Assembly (NCBI RefSeq): GCF_011397635.1
Contig: NC_064758.1
Location: 21,846,513-21,910,512 of the forward strand
DNA: 64,000 bases
Reading direction: 5' to 3'
DNA from: Epinephelus fuscoguttatus
Lineage: Eukaryota; Chordata; Actinopteri; Perciformes; Serranidae
Under the pieces are notes generated by a model. It saw only the letters and a list, made by a program, of their open reading frames with translations, was not told the origin of the DNA and did not search any database. Position 1 is the first letter of the stretch; each line of letters begins with the position of its first letter. Shown in pieces: positions 52,551 to 63,620 of this stretch. Position numbers and translations under genes: made by a program.

Positions 52551-53439
52551 TGCCTGGTTTTTATTTTATAGCAGTGTAAAAATATAAGGGTGAAAAATCA
52601 ATCGGTCTCAAGACCACTTTTTAAAGATCTCATCTAAGACTTGCCTGCATTTTTATTCAGTCTTGTCTTGATCTCAGACAAAGAGGACTCTAGATTTTAT
52701 TTCAAGACCAGTCATGACTGCAGGGATATCCCTAAATTATTTGTGCAAAAGAGGAGTGTGATAGTGCCTACTAATTATTTTATAAAGACATTTACACATA
52801 CATATACACACATACATGGATGGATTACTGAACAGGCCTACTGGGAAGTGAAAACAAGCCTGGGGGCCCAAAGGTTCAGGGGCCCTCATGGCCTTCATCT
52901 GCAAAATGCCATTTGTACAGACACATACCAACCATAAAGAGACTTAAGCGAGATTTATAATTGTGTGGCAGACCCTACGCCGTAGCCTACACCCCATAAA
53001 TACAACATGCTAATGTTATTAGCACAAGCCTATGGCATTTTACATTGTATTAGCCTAGCGACAAGCGGTTATTTCCTTTATTCATATGACTGCCTATGGT
53101 TTGTACGTTCCACATTTTATCAATTTATCATGTGGTCATGACTTTGTCTCGGATTAGGTGATCTGGACTACTACACTGCTGGTAGTTCACACAGTGGTTT
53201 CTGTCACACCCTGTCAGTTAATGAGAATTTCACATGGTTTACAAAGGGATCAGTTACCAAAGCACATCCTGGTTGTAGGACGGCTGCTGCTGCTGGTTGA
53301 GATATTCTCTGGGTGCAACTTGAGTTTCATCTGTGTTCTCTGCCTAATTCTACAAGAGCTGCATTTATATCAGTTTTTTAATAAGGGAATAAATACAGAG
53401 ATTAAGAAATAAAAACATGGGCAGAACAATCTTTGATCT

Positions 53440-53445
53440 TTTATT
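53440..53445 (-). terminator. Candidate ngrn polyadenylation signal
   Basis: AATAAA on the minus strand, about 110 bases after the ngrn stop. sort1 and ngrn are convergent, with about 0.9 kb between their predicted transcript ends. Confidence 0.6.
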
Positions 53446-53555
53446 TTGCCTCTTTAATAATATGTCAGAAAGTCACTGGGCAGATTATTATCAGGTGTTA
53501 TGATGCCAACCTGAGCATCAAACATTGTGAGCTAACAGTTTAAGACAGGAGGCCC

Positions 53556-56500
53556 TCAGATTCTGTACAAAAAGTTGCCCTCGGCATCAAAGAAGTCATT
53601 TCCAATTTGCATCGCCGGATGAGGCTTTTCCATTTCTATGAACTCTTCAAGCTCTTCCTCTGTCAGCAGCCATCCATCCCAGCCCTCCTCGTCCTCTTCG
53701 TCCTCCTCTGTAGGATTTGTGTGAGAAATGCTGTCCTCTTCCTCTGATCTTGCCGCAGGGACATCTTTACTGATACCAGGTCTGAACTGGGTGGGCAGAA
53801 GAGTGACAGGGGCAGCGGGACTCTTAGCGAGGGAACCTGAGCCTTCATCCCGAAGCATTAAAGTCCTGTCAGCCACAGGCACCACTGCTCCTTTAGTGCT
53901 TCCAGGTGGGAGTGCAGCTGATGTGCGGTTTCCAGGCAGCTTTAACCTGTCTTGCTCTGTTCCAGCACCTGAAGGCAGCACCTGCTGTCTGAGTTCAGCC
54001 ATTACTTTGGCATCCTGCTTGGCTTTTCTTTGAGGGACAGGGACAAACTTGCTTCTGAGGACTCTCAGGATGACATCAGGGGTAACAGAGAAGCCTTCAG
54101 CCAGACGCCCTACTGTCCACTCTTCTGGTTGCTCCTGTTTCAGATACCTGAAAAATGAGACATATTTTAAAGTTCCAGTCTGTAGGATTTCAAGGGATAT
54201 ATTGACAGAAATTAAACCCTACCTAATAAGTACCTTTTCTTTAGTGTGTAATCACCTGAAAAAAGGACCTATCTTAGAATGAGCTGTTTATATCTACATA
54301 GGGAGCAGGTCCACCTCTATAGGGATCACTATGTTGAAACACAGTGTTTCTACAGTAGCCCAGAATAGGCTTGTGCCGATTTCCAGTTTAACCGGTTCGG
54401 TCCGGTTTAAGAGCTATACCTGGTTTATAATTCACGTCGACCGGATAAAAAAAAAAAAAGCTTTTCACATCGGCGGCGTGTCAAGGGACTATATTCAACT
54501 TATCTTGCATTATAACATGCATTATGACAACTTAATAAGCTTTATGTTTGTTTATAAATGAAGTGGAGGAGCCTACAAGTGTTTTGTTTAGTTTGTCTCA
54601 GAGGCTTCAGAGGGACTCGCAGATCCGCTCTGCTCAGCTGTCTGCTGATGCTGCGAGAGATCAAATTTCATTGGGGCCGGGGAAAAGTGCGAGGGAGTCA
54701 GCAGTCATTCAGGCCTAGTCCACACGAGCACGGGTATTTTTAAAACCGAACTTTTTTGGCCTCCAGTTTTTAAAAAATATGCGTCCGTACGAGCGGTGTA
54801 ATAAAAATACTTCCGTCCACATGACACCGCAAATTCCACTATCAAGCAATGTCATACACATGCCAAAGCAGTAGGTGGCGATATAACTCCTAACTGCCAT
54901 TGTAGCCAATCAGAAGGCAGTAAAACGTCATTAGCGGAAAAACAACAATCTCTGAACTCCCCCTGACACCGGACTTTTCCAAAAAGTTCACCGTGGACTC
55001 CGGTTACAAATAACTCCGGTTACAAAGGCCCAAAACTGCGGTTGCGCGTGGATGAAAGGCCAAACCGTGAGCAAAGAGTCACGGTTTTATAAATACCCGC
55101 ATTGGTGTGGACAGCCCCTCAGTTTGTTGCCCTAGTAACCCATTTCCACTGAAGAAGTTCCTGGTACTATTTGGGGGGCTGGAACTACTACAGGAACGTC
55201 CTCTCGCTCGGCCCTCTCAACCGCTGTGTCTCCACTGAGAGAGCGGAGTCGGAGGAAGGTTCCGTGGTGTCCTTCTGCGTCTTCTTCTTCTTGTGTAACC
55301 TTGTGTGTATTGGCGGTTAATACAGCATTACTGCCTCCTAGTGGATTGGAAGCGCATTACACCTATAATGGGCTTTTATTGGGAAAAATAGCTCAAATGC
55401 GACCCCCAGTGGTAAAATTAGGTATATAATTCGATATATCGGTTTGGTTAGATATTTGGCTTTAAATCAAACCGGTTGGAAAATTTTCAATCCACACAAA
55501 CCTAGCCCAGAACAGACAAACCAAACACCAACTCTAGATAGGGCCATTCATGCTTTTGCGTCAGCCACCCTAGTTCGCAGCCCCTCCGCAACAAGAACGT
55601 TGAAAAAACACAGATTTTTTAAAACGTGAAACTGTTTTATCCAGTGTTTCTACTGGTTTAAATCACTGGGTCCACTTCTTTTAGAAACTGTAAAAACCTC
55701 CTGAATATCTAGAATTTTAGTGATCAGAAAAGAAGGTGAGCACACATTAGGCGGTGCTACATTAGTGGCCCTAATCTGACATCCCAAACTGCTTCGAAGA
55801 GACCCTGATTGTAACGTGAGACTGCTTCTTTCTGTGTTTTTACTGATTTTATTATCTGTCCATTTGTTTTGGAGAGGAAGAGACCTCTGTAAATAATTCA
55901 GCTCTCGGTAAAACCCTCATGAACAATGAACTCTGATGGAATTTCTAACAGGGAGAAGATTTAGCTGGATGCAATTTACAATCCTCACCACTAGATGCCA
56001 CTAAATCCCCCTCAATCTTACAAACTGTTTCTTTAAGCCTTATTGAAAGGGGGAACTACGCCCATTTTCAAAATTCATACTTGTAATTCCTATGCTCTGA
56101 GACCAGTGGTTTCCAGATGCTCTAGCCATGGGGTCCAGATTTCTCCTTATATTAGTCAAGGTCTACTCAGTATAATATATTTAGTGTCATACTTGCATTT
56201 GGCCATGTCATTGAGCTAGTTTGATGTCTCTGTCAAGTACCTGTCTGTTAGTCACTCACTCTACAGCAGGAAACGGCACTTCAAAATAAAAGCTATATGC
56301 CAGAAATTCACTGTACTTTGAAATCAAGTGTGTTTTTTACAAACTTGACACATTTGTGGACACTTGCGGCCCATTAAGAATAGACCAGCAACCCACTTTT
56401 GGACCAAGACCCGCCGTTTGGGAACTACTGGTCTATGACAGTCCAAAAATATTGGTGAACATGAACAACTCTCTCCCAAATCCAAAAGCTAGAGTGCTAA

Positions 56501-57252
56501 AGCTCAAACTTGTGATGTCACAGGATATAAAGTCTGGAGCTGCTCCATAGACAACAAATGGTGAAAGATGTTATAGATGACACTGAGAGCACACAGGGGA
56601 ATGCTCTGGGTATATGGGAACATTTTCTGTTTCAGAACTTAGAACATTACCATAGAATAATACTTATATGGGTATAAAAAAGATATCAAACATTCATGGG
56701 TCCACAAATTCATTGCCTGTGGCGCGGGTCCAGACTTTACACTTGATGACATCACAGCTTGTAGATTTACAGACATTTCTTGGGTAAGTGAGTGTAAACA
56801 ACAAAGCTCCTCACCTGATCTGCTCAATAGCATCCCAGGTCAGCTTCCTCTGCGGAGCTCCTGATGGAGTCATCTGCCTCCTCAGTATATGATATTTCAC
56901 AGTCTTCTGTCTCTTCCTCCCCTCACTGGAAAACATGAGAGGAAGCTTAACTTCACATAGATTATACAGACAGCACACACAAAGCATTGTATAGGAGTAA
57001 TGTTGACTCTTACTCAACCAAGGCCTGGAGCTTGTCCTCCACATCCTCTACCCCAAGTTCATCATCAGACATCTCATCAGCGTCTGCAGGAGCTCTGTTT
57101 GGTGCTCTGTCTCTGTGCACATGGCTCTGTCCCCTCCACGCCTTACTGGCTCCTCTGCTCGCAAACCGACAGCTGTTCATAGACACAGGAGGCATCACTG
57201 ACAGAGCACCGAGCCTGGAGAGCAGGGAGAGGACCTGGAGAGGTCGGGCCAT
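53556..57252 (-). CDS. ngrn: Neugrin, mitochondrial rRNA/ribosome factor
   Basis: In mammals neugrin is a mitochondrial protein needed for 16S rRNA stability and intramitochondrial translation. Coding exons in gene order: 57252-57014, 56925-56815, 54147-53556, GT-AG, 942 nt, 313 aa (human 291). The start MARPLQVLSLLSRLGAL is Arg/Leu-rich and free of acidic residues for about 40 residues, as expected for a mitochondrial presequence. The conserved core spans exons 2-3: KRQKTVKYHILRRQM, GAPQRKLTWDAIEQIRYL, EEWTVGRLAEGFSVTP and VILRVLRSKFVP. A variable Pro/Ser stretch and an acidic run (EEDEEDEEGWDGW) follow. The C-terminus FFDAEGNFLYRI closely matches the human FFDSNGNFLYRI. Intron 2 (2.7 kb) is mostly nested transposons. 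Confidence 0.94.
54366..55504. mobile_element. Nested hAT-like element with 8-bp target duplication
   Basis: GCCCAGAA is repeated at 54358-54365 and 55505-55512. The insert starts TAGGCTTGTGCCGATT and ends in the inverted match (read inward: TAGGTTTGTGTGGATT). The uninterrupted form of the target, agtagcccagaatagacaaa, is seen in the related element near 15595, which confirms the insertion. It contains cggtttaa-rich ends and a further nested element. No transposase ORF recognised. Confidence 0.85.
54711..55119. mobile_element. Third-level nested inverted-repeat element
   Basis: Ends match as inverted repeats over about 38 bp: left aggcctagtccacacgagca, right (read inward) aggggctgtccacaccaatg, both continuing with gggtattt and aaaaccg. 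409 bp, non-coding. Confidence 0.7.
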
Positions 57253-58157
57253 GCTCACAGACACTGTGTCCCTTTTAACCAGTATCTCTAGCTTGTTCTT
57301 CCCCAAAGATGTTCACACAACCAGACACAAGTTAACACACACTGACGCGCGTGTAACACTTCAACTGTCCACTGCTGCTCACCGGAGTTACTTAATTTCT
57401 ATTCCGTTATTTTACAACAGAGGAGCCACTTCACCAAAACTAACAACACCCACAGTCATGCCATACACGCATAAACCCCTCGTGAATATACTTCCGCAAA
57501 CATGACTCTCAAAACATAAAGACGGTGCGGTGCTGCCCTCTGCCGGAGCGGAGGTGAACAACAAGACCAAAACAAATGACAGCAACTTTCAGGGTGCAAC
57601 TCACAAAAAGAGCAATTTACATCTGTGTCAGTCTTTAACTTTTTAAAGAAATGTTATTATAGTGGACCTAAACTGAACAAAGAGGCTCTCTTGTAACATG
57701 AAGCGCATTAAGTCTGCTATCATATGGGTACACAACTTGCTTTGCCAGGGGGCCACTTTTTCAAAATGACAAGAGGCCAGGGGGCAATTAATAAACTAAT
57801 ATAATGAATGAAGTAATAAATGAATTGCCTTTTTCCAACCTTTTGATGTTTATTGTCCTTATTCATCTTTGCCAAGAGGAAAATTACAGCCCTGCATAGG
57901 TCAAGTGTGTGTACACATTTGGGTCATAGCCAGGACCTCTGGGGACAGGGGAATCCTTGTGGTACTTTTTTTTTTTAAATAAACAAATCTGTATTCAATG
58001 CTTCATTCACAAAATGACCTTTTGTAAATCAATCAAGCGGCCTTCCAACCATTTTCTAATTTACAATGAAAATAATGATTCACACTCACTTTTTTTTTTT
58101 ACACTCACTTTTTTTTCACTTTAAAGTAAGTTGCTGGAGTGCATAAAAAAGCATTAA
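57253..58157. other. Spacer between ngrn and the 58158 foldback element
   Basis: Holds the ngrn 5' leader and promoter near 57253-57500, which is less AT-rich than the rest. Beyond that, AT-rich DNA with T-runs near 57967 and 58091 and no exon recognised. Confidence 0.4.
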
Positions 58158-58732
58158 AGGAATATTTTCCCAACAGAAATGACCATTTGTTTATCAGTTA
58201 GTCATGCCCTGTTATCCTAAATTTGTGAAGAAAACTTTCCTCTCATATGCTTCCATGGACAATGAGGGACACAGTGATTGATAGATTGGGGACTAGCGTT
58301 TTACAGCAGCAAAACTGTATCAAAACACCAGTTTACAAACACTCACACAACTTATCAACTTAATCTCAGTAGGCCTTCTTCCAAAATACATGCATTTTTG
58401 CTTTAAAAAATCATCATGTAGCATGTATTTGGTAAAGTATTTGGTAATGTATTGGAGTCTGGCTTTGAAGAGAGCATAAGAGCATACTTTCAGTTCAGTT
58501 TAAAAAAGTAAGGTTTTAGTGAAAATGCATGTGTTTGGGAAGTACTGAGCACACCACTAGAGTTTGTAAATGCATGTTTTGATATAGTTTTTGCTGTTGC
58601 TGGTCCACACTCAGTCAATGAATTATATGTTTGCCTTTATATTGGAGGCCTGCAAGAAAAACAAAGATTTCCTTATGAATTCAAGGCAACAGAGCATGAC
58701 TAATTGATTTTAAAAATGAGGGAAAGATTCCT
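58158..58732. mobile_element. Foldback element, second copy of the 11466 family
   Basis: Starts TTAA-AGGAATA (TTAA at 58154-58157) and ends attcct at 58732. Arms pair along most of their length: gttagtcatgccctgtta at the left with agagcatgactaattgat at the right, and agcaaaactgtatcaaaaca with tgttttgatatagtttttgct. Shares these blocks with 11466-12851. It lies upstream of the nfya promoter. Confidence 0.75.
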
Positions 58733-59046
58733 TTGAGGCCTTTTGTGCACTCCTGCAACATATTTACCTTAAAAGTAGAAAAAATAAAAAGTAGAAAAAA
58801 GTATTTTCATTGTGAATTACAATTTCAATTTCAATTCCATATAATATGACAAGACCCAGATAGTAAATACTATATCCCAGGGGAGCTGTCAGAGAAAACA
58901 AAAAATTAAAACAAAATGGCGACACCTGCCGGGCTCCCGGGGCTCTGCATCCTGCTCTGTCCCCGGTGCTCATGTGTCACGCAGCTGCGCACCTCCTCCC
59001 TGGCGCCGTTGTTTCATTTGCGCCATTTTGTCCGCTCACTTTGTTG

Positions 59047-59154
59047 ATTGGGCTTTAGCGAGCTGTACTAGAGCCAATCAGAGGGAAACCGGACAGCGAA
59101 GATACGGTAAGGGAGACCCGATTGAAGGCATTGGTAGTTGTCAGCACGGATTGG
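59047..59154 (+). promoter_or_regulatory. nfya promoter and untranslated exon 1, with four CCAAT pentamers
   Basis: CCAAT/ATTGG pentamers at 59047-59051 (inverted), 59074-59078, 59130-59134 (inverted) and 59150-59154 (inverted). A good donor (ACG|GTAAGG) at 59106/59107 suggests that the untranslated first exon ends at 59106, placing two boxes in or before exon 1 and two in intron 1. Sequence from 58910 is CG-rich. The acceptor of the first coding exon is at 59881/59882. Confidence 0.55.
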
Positions 59155-59905
59155 TTTGCCATGGACCAACCAAATTACTAACCCAGCTAAATGCAAAAAA
59201 CTCGAATGGCAGTTTGATTTCGACCGCTGCGTCCCGGGCTGGGTAACTTCTTGTCCCTAATGTTGGCTCCTGTGAGGAAACGTGATCTCTGGTGCTCCGT
59301 GAGCCTTAAGCTAACGTTAGCTAAAATATACAACCTCAAACAAAGGGACGGCTGATAACGCCAACGTCCTCCTGTCAGAAAAACGCTGCCTAGCAAACAA
59401 TCATCATATATCATTAACGATAACCACCATAAAGACTGGCGTTAGCTGTTTACCTGCTAACTGGCCTCCCTGTTGTGCTTTGTAGCATTTACACGGCTTT
59501 TTAGCTAGCTAGCTGACGTTAGCCTTGTTAGCTCCCACGACAATATCCTGTTAGCAAAACAAGCAAGCCAGCTGCTGACCTATATCATTCAGTGTGGGGT
59601 CCATATATCACCTCTGAATCTCATACACAAAATTTTACATATAACGTCATAAATTAGTGTGATGAATTTAAATTATTAGGGACGCTAATGTGTCCCCTTT
59701 TGTGTAATGTGTAACGTTTTCAAACAATGAGTTGGCAGTAACGTTAAATATCAATTGTGAACACCTTGTTTCCTTTCTGGGTGATCAAAAAGGTTGTGGG
59801 TGAATATATATTAAAATATATACCTAAGAATCATACATTTAACGTCAGCTAATACTGTATGTGTCCTTCTTTTGTTTCTAGAGAGGGTTGTGACAATAAC
59901 AAGCC

Positions 59906-62900
59906 ATGGAGCAGTACACCACTGCCACCACCACTACTGGGGAGCAGATAGTTGTGCAGACTGCCAATGGACAGATCCAACAGCAGGTGAGCTCAGGATT
60001 GACTGATAAATTTGGTTTTGCTAAATAAAAGTCTGGTATACCATCAACAGTTAAACCCTCTGCTATAAGATCACAGGTAACAGGTGCCCAATGGATTCCA
60101 GATCCAGTCTATTTTCCTGATATTTGTCTGAGACTGTATTGTCCTGTATTATCCTGCCTTGCCTGCAGACACAGGGCACAGTGACGGCTGTGCAGCTGCA
60201 AACAGAGGCGCCAGTGGTGACGGCCTCAGGCCAGCAGGTGCAGACACTCCAGGTAGTGGTGTCACCGCCGTCGCCCTGTGTCACTACAGTGTTACAACCT
60301 ACGAGTTTGCATGCTACAAGCAGGGCTGTTTCTCATGACCCATCTCTGTGCTGTTTGGTTCATCCTCCCTCCCCAGCATGTCTTACAGCTGCCTGAACTG
60401 CATGTTCCTCAGCACAGTGTGTTGTGCGTCAGCCTCGGGTTTCTGCTCGTGCTCTCATGACTTCTGTTTGTCTGAGCTGTGTTTGTCTCTTGCTTTTAAA
60501 AGCAAGTTATGCAAATCAGATGTTGTTCTTCTCAGTGAGGACAAAAGCCATTTGAAACATGAGTCATATCAGTGTGTTTTGCAGTTAGCAGAAGTACCAG
60601 TGCTGAACAGCATGGATCCTGGCTGTCACTTCTCATCCTCTAGCTATATTTTTCTTATTGTCTAGATGCAAAATGGCAGTGGATTCCTTTCCTCTGGCAT
60701 TTTTCCTATGGTACAGCTGCTGCCACAGGCTTTTAGTTGTCCATTGTGGCCACTCACTCATTTATGAATGCTAATTGGACATTGTGTACTTGTCAAGTTG
60801 CATATGCGAATGCAAATTCATTTGACCGCAGCATCTTGTCTAATCATGTGCTTTTAAGCAAATCAAGTTTTAATTAACTTTGTGTAACCGTTTGGTTCAG
60901 CAGCAGTATTCCAGTAAATACAAAACCACTGAATACAGAGGGTTTGTATTTTGCAATTGTAGCCCGACTAACATAGGCTACAGTTTGGATTTAGTATGGA
61001 ACCAGATGGCTTCGTGTTTGTGTATCCCAAAGCAGAACACATTAAGTATTTATATCCATGATATTGTATCCTGGATGTTGCTGATTTGACATCATTTGCT
61101 CGCAGTCCTGTGACCGACATATAAGTCATATTAAGGTAACAAGTACTGGCAGTGGTGTTGTAACAGCTTTCTGTATCTCTCTGTAGGTGCAAGGACAGCC
61201 TCTGATGGTCCAGGTGAGCGGTGGACAGCTCATCACATCATCAGGGCAACCAATAATGGTGCAGGCCATGTCAGGGGGGCAGGGTCAAACCATAATGCAG
61301 GTCCCTGTATCTGGAGCCCAGGGACTGCAGCAGGTAAGAGATAAGGCTCATTTACTGGATTAAGATCTGTATTCAAATTATACCACATTATCTCGTACAA
61401 GGAAGTGGTGTTCTCTGTGTAATAGTACTGGCAGATGTGGAAAGTGGGTGTAGTATTTCAGTATGAGAAGCACAGTGTGACTGGGCTTTATCAGTTTCTT
61501 TACACGTTACTTTTGACAAATGCTGCATACTTGTGAAACTAATTTGAAGTGCCAAAAAATAAGTGTTTTCCTTACAGTTTATTCGAGTAGATGTTTGAGG
61601 TGACTGCCGTGAAATGTGAATGAGACTATGTTCCTGAATTTTCCGTCTTATTGAGCCAGTCTGTGGTACTTTGTTCATGTGTAGATCCAGCTGGTGCAGC
61701 CAGGTCAGATACAGCTGCAGGGTGGTCAGACTCTCCAGCTCCAGGGCCAGCAGGGTCAGCCCCAGCAGATTATCATCCAGCAGCCCCAGACAGCCATCAC
61801 TGCCGGACAGAACCAGGTGTTAAACTCTGACCAGTGGAATTGCAAATCCTTGTAATCAAATTATTATGAATACTGAGTAACTTCTCTCCTTACTTGTGGT
61901 CCCGCAGGGGCAGCAGATAAGCGTGCAGGGCCAACAGGTGGCACAGACAGCTGACGGACAGACCATCGTCTACCAGCCTGTCAATGCAGATGGCACTGTC
62001 CTGCAGCAGGGTAAACTCACTTTTCTCCTCCCTTCTCTGTTTGCCTTCTACTGTGTAGACTTTATGAACAGGAGCACTGATGAGTTGTCATCTTGCATAA
62101 GAACTGAAATGATAATCTCTTCGCAGGAATGATCACCATCCCAGCTGCCAGCTTGGCAGGCGCCCAGATAGTACAGGCAGGGGGTGCCAACACCAACACT
62201 ACAAACAGCGGCCAAGGCACTGTGACCGTCACCCTGCCCGTCTCCGGTAACATGGTCAATGCAGGTGGAATGGTCATGGTAAGACCCTGTGCAGAGGTAC
62301 CCAGCATCTTCTTACCTTTTTCTTTTTTAACTCTAGACTCACACGGTGTGATGGTGGTCACCAAACGTAGCTCTTTAATCTATAATTTTTGTGCTAATCA
62401 TAACATCCTTTCTCTATCAATCGTAAAACTGCAGAATTGTGGTGTACAAATGTATTTAGAGTCTCTTTTAGTGGAATCATATTGTGATGATATGATGAAC
62501 TGATAATTTGGTGATACTTTAATTCTGTAAAAATTGATCAGAAAGCTGTGAAAATTAACATTATTGGAAAATTTTGATTTTTAGCTTAGTTTTAGTTTAG
62601 TTTTTTGAACCATGTTGTTAACTGCAGTTAAAAGTACTGTTTATTTAAAACCCCTAACACCCAATGTGTCCACTGACATTAGTATTTTTCACCTATTTTG
62701 CCTGACTAGACCATTCCTAGGATTGTATAGGCTTTCACAGATTATGTTTGACTATGGCTTCTCACTCACCTTTACTGTGCTTGTTAGAGCAGGACGACTT
62801 CATGATTCTTATTAGTTCTGGATATTTGGTGACCTCATGCACTTACCAGCATAACTCCACCCAGTGTCAGCCTTTAAAGAACTTTATTTATCTAGAATGA

Positions 62901-63620
62901 CTGAAAACACCTGTATATGCACAGTAACTACTTGCTGATATACATGAATGATTTCCATGCCAGAGGCTCAAAATACCGTGTCCCTGTTTGTGTCTCTCCC
63001 ACCATCAGATGGTGCCTGGAGGCGGTGCAGTTCCCACAATGCAGCGTATCCCCCTGCCAGGGGCTGAGATGCTGGAGGAGGAACCTCTGTATGTCAATGC
63101 CAAACAGTACCACCGCATCCTGAAGCGCAGACAGGCCCGAGCCAAACTGGAGGCTGAGGGCAAGATCCCCAAGGAAAGGAGGGTAAGAGGCTTTATCCAT
63201 CATCTCACACCACACAAACGGACACGTTGAAGTTCTCTCTCTCACTACCTGCTAATTGCAAGCATGCATGTTTTAAGCCCTTGTTCCTCTCTTGACCAGC
63301 TACTTGATTATTTTCAGTCAGTCTACAATTTCATATTCAACTCATTCTGTGTATCATCTTGTGCTGTGAAGGTAGCTGTCTATTATGTTATATTGGGGTT
63401 TATAAATACCATGAGACAAGTACGAAAATGCATTTTGTTTTTTTGGGGTTGGTAAGTGATCTTTCAGCTGGCCATGAGCTGTATGATACAATAAATTTTT
63501 CTCTAGCAGAAATACTTACACGAGTCACGCCACCGTCACGCTATGCAGCGTAAGCGAGGAGATGGAGGACGCTTCTTTTCACCTAAGGACAAGGAGGAAA
63601 TGGCTTTGGCACTGGCACAG
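59906..63620 (+). CDS. nfya: NF-YA, CCAAT-binding factor subunit alpha (3' end outside window)
   Basis: DNA-binding subunit of the trimeric NF-Y factor; it binds the NF-YB/NF-YC histone-fold dimer and inserts into the CCAAT minor groove. Coding exons: 59906-59986, 60169-60252, 61187-61333, 61685-61816, 61908-62010, 62127-62278, 63009-63182, 63510-63620; 984 nt, 328 residues so far, open at the last donor, so at least one more exon lies beyond 64000. Start MEQYTTATTTTGEQIVVQ matches human. Gln-rich activation region through about residue 230. The NF-YA core spans the last two exons: A1 helix EEPLYVNAKQYHRILKRR (about 257-274) for dimer contact, linker GKIPKERR, and A2 KYLHESRHRHAMQRKRGDGG (292-311) for DNA contact. 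Exon 60169-60252 is 84 bp, phase 0, the counterpart of the 28-residue exon skipped in the mammalian short isoform. Its donor could instead be 3 bp downstream. Confidence 0.95.

Larger units (their letters stand above)
54171..56032. mobile_element. TTAA-flanked transposon in ngrn intron 2, copy of the 15394 family
   Basis: TTAA at 54167-54170 and 56033-56036. The left end agttccagtctgtaggattt and the right-end block ccactagatgccactaaat match the element at 15394-16793 in order and orientation. It is lengthened by a nested hAT-like element at 54366-55504. The left end lies 19 bp from the 3' splice site of ngrn exon 3. Confidence 0.8.

Noticed and set aside
53728-54033. 101-aa plus-strand ORF
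   Set aside because: Shadow of ngrn exon 3 on the opposite strand.
60124-60396. 90-aa ORF extending past nfya exon 60169-60252
   Set aside because: Continuation beyond the exon is intron read-through; the next exon (61187) resumes the conserved VQGQPLMVQ sequence.
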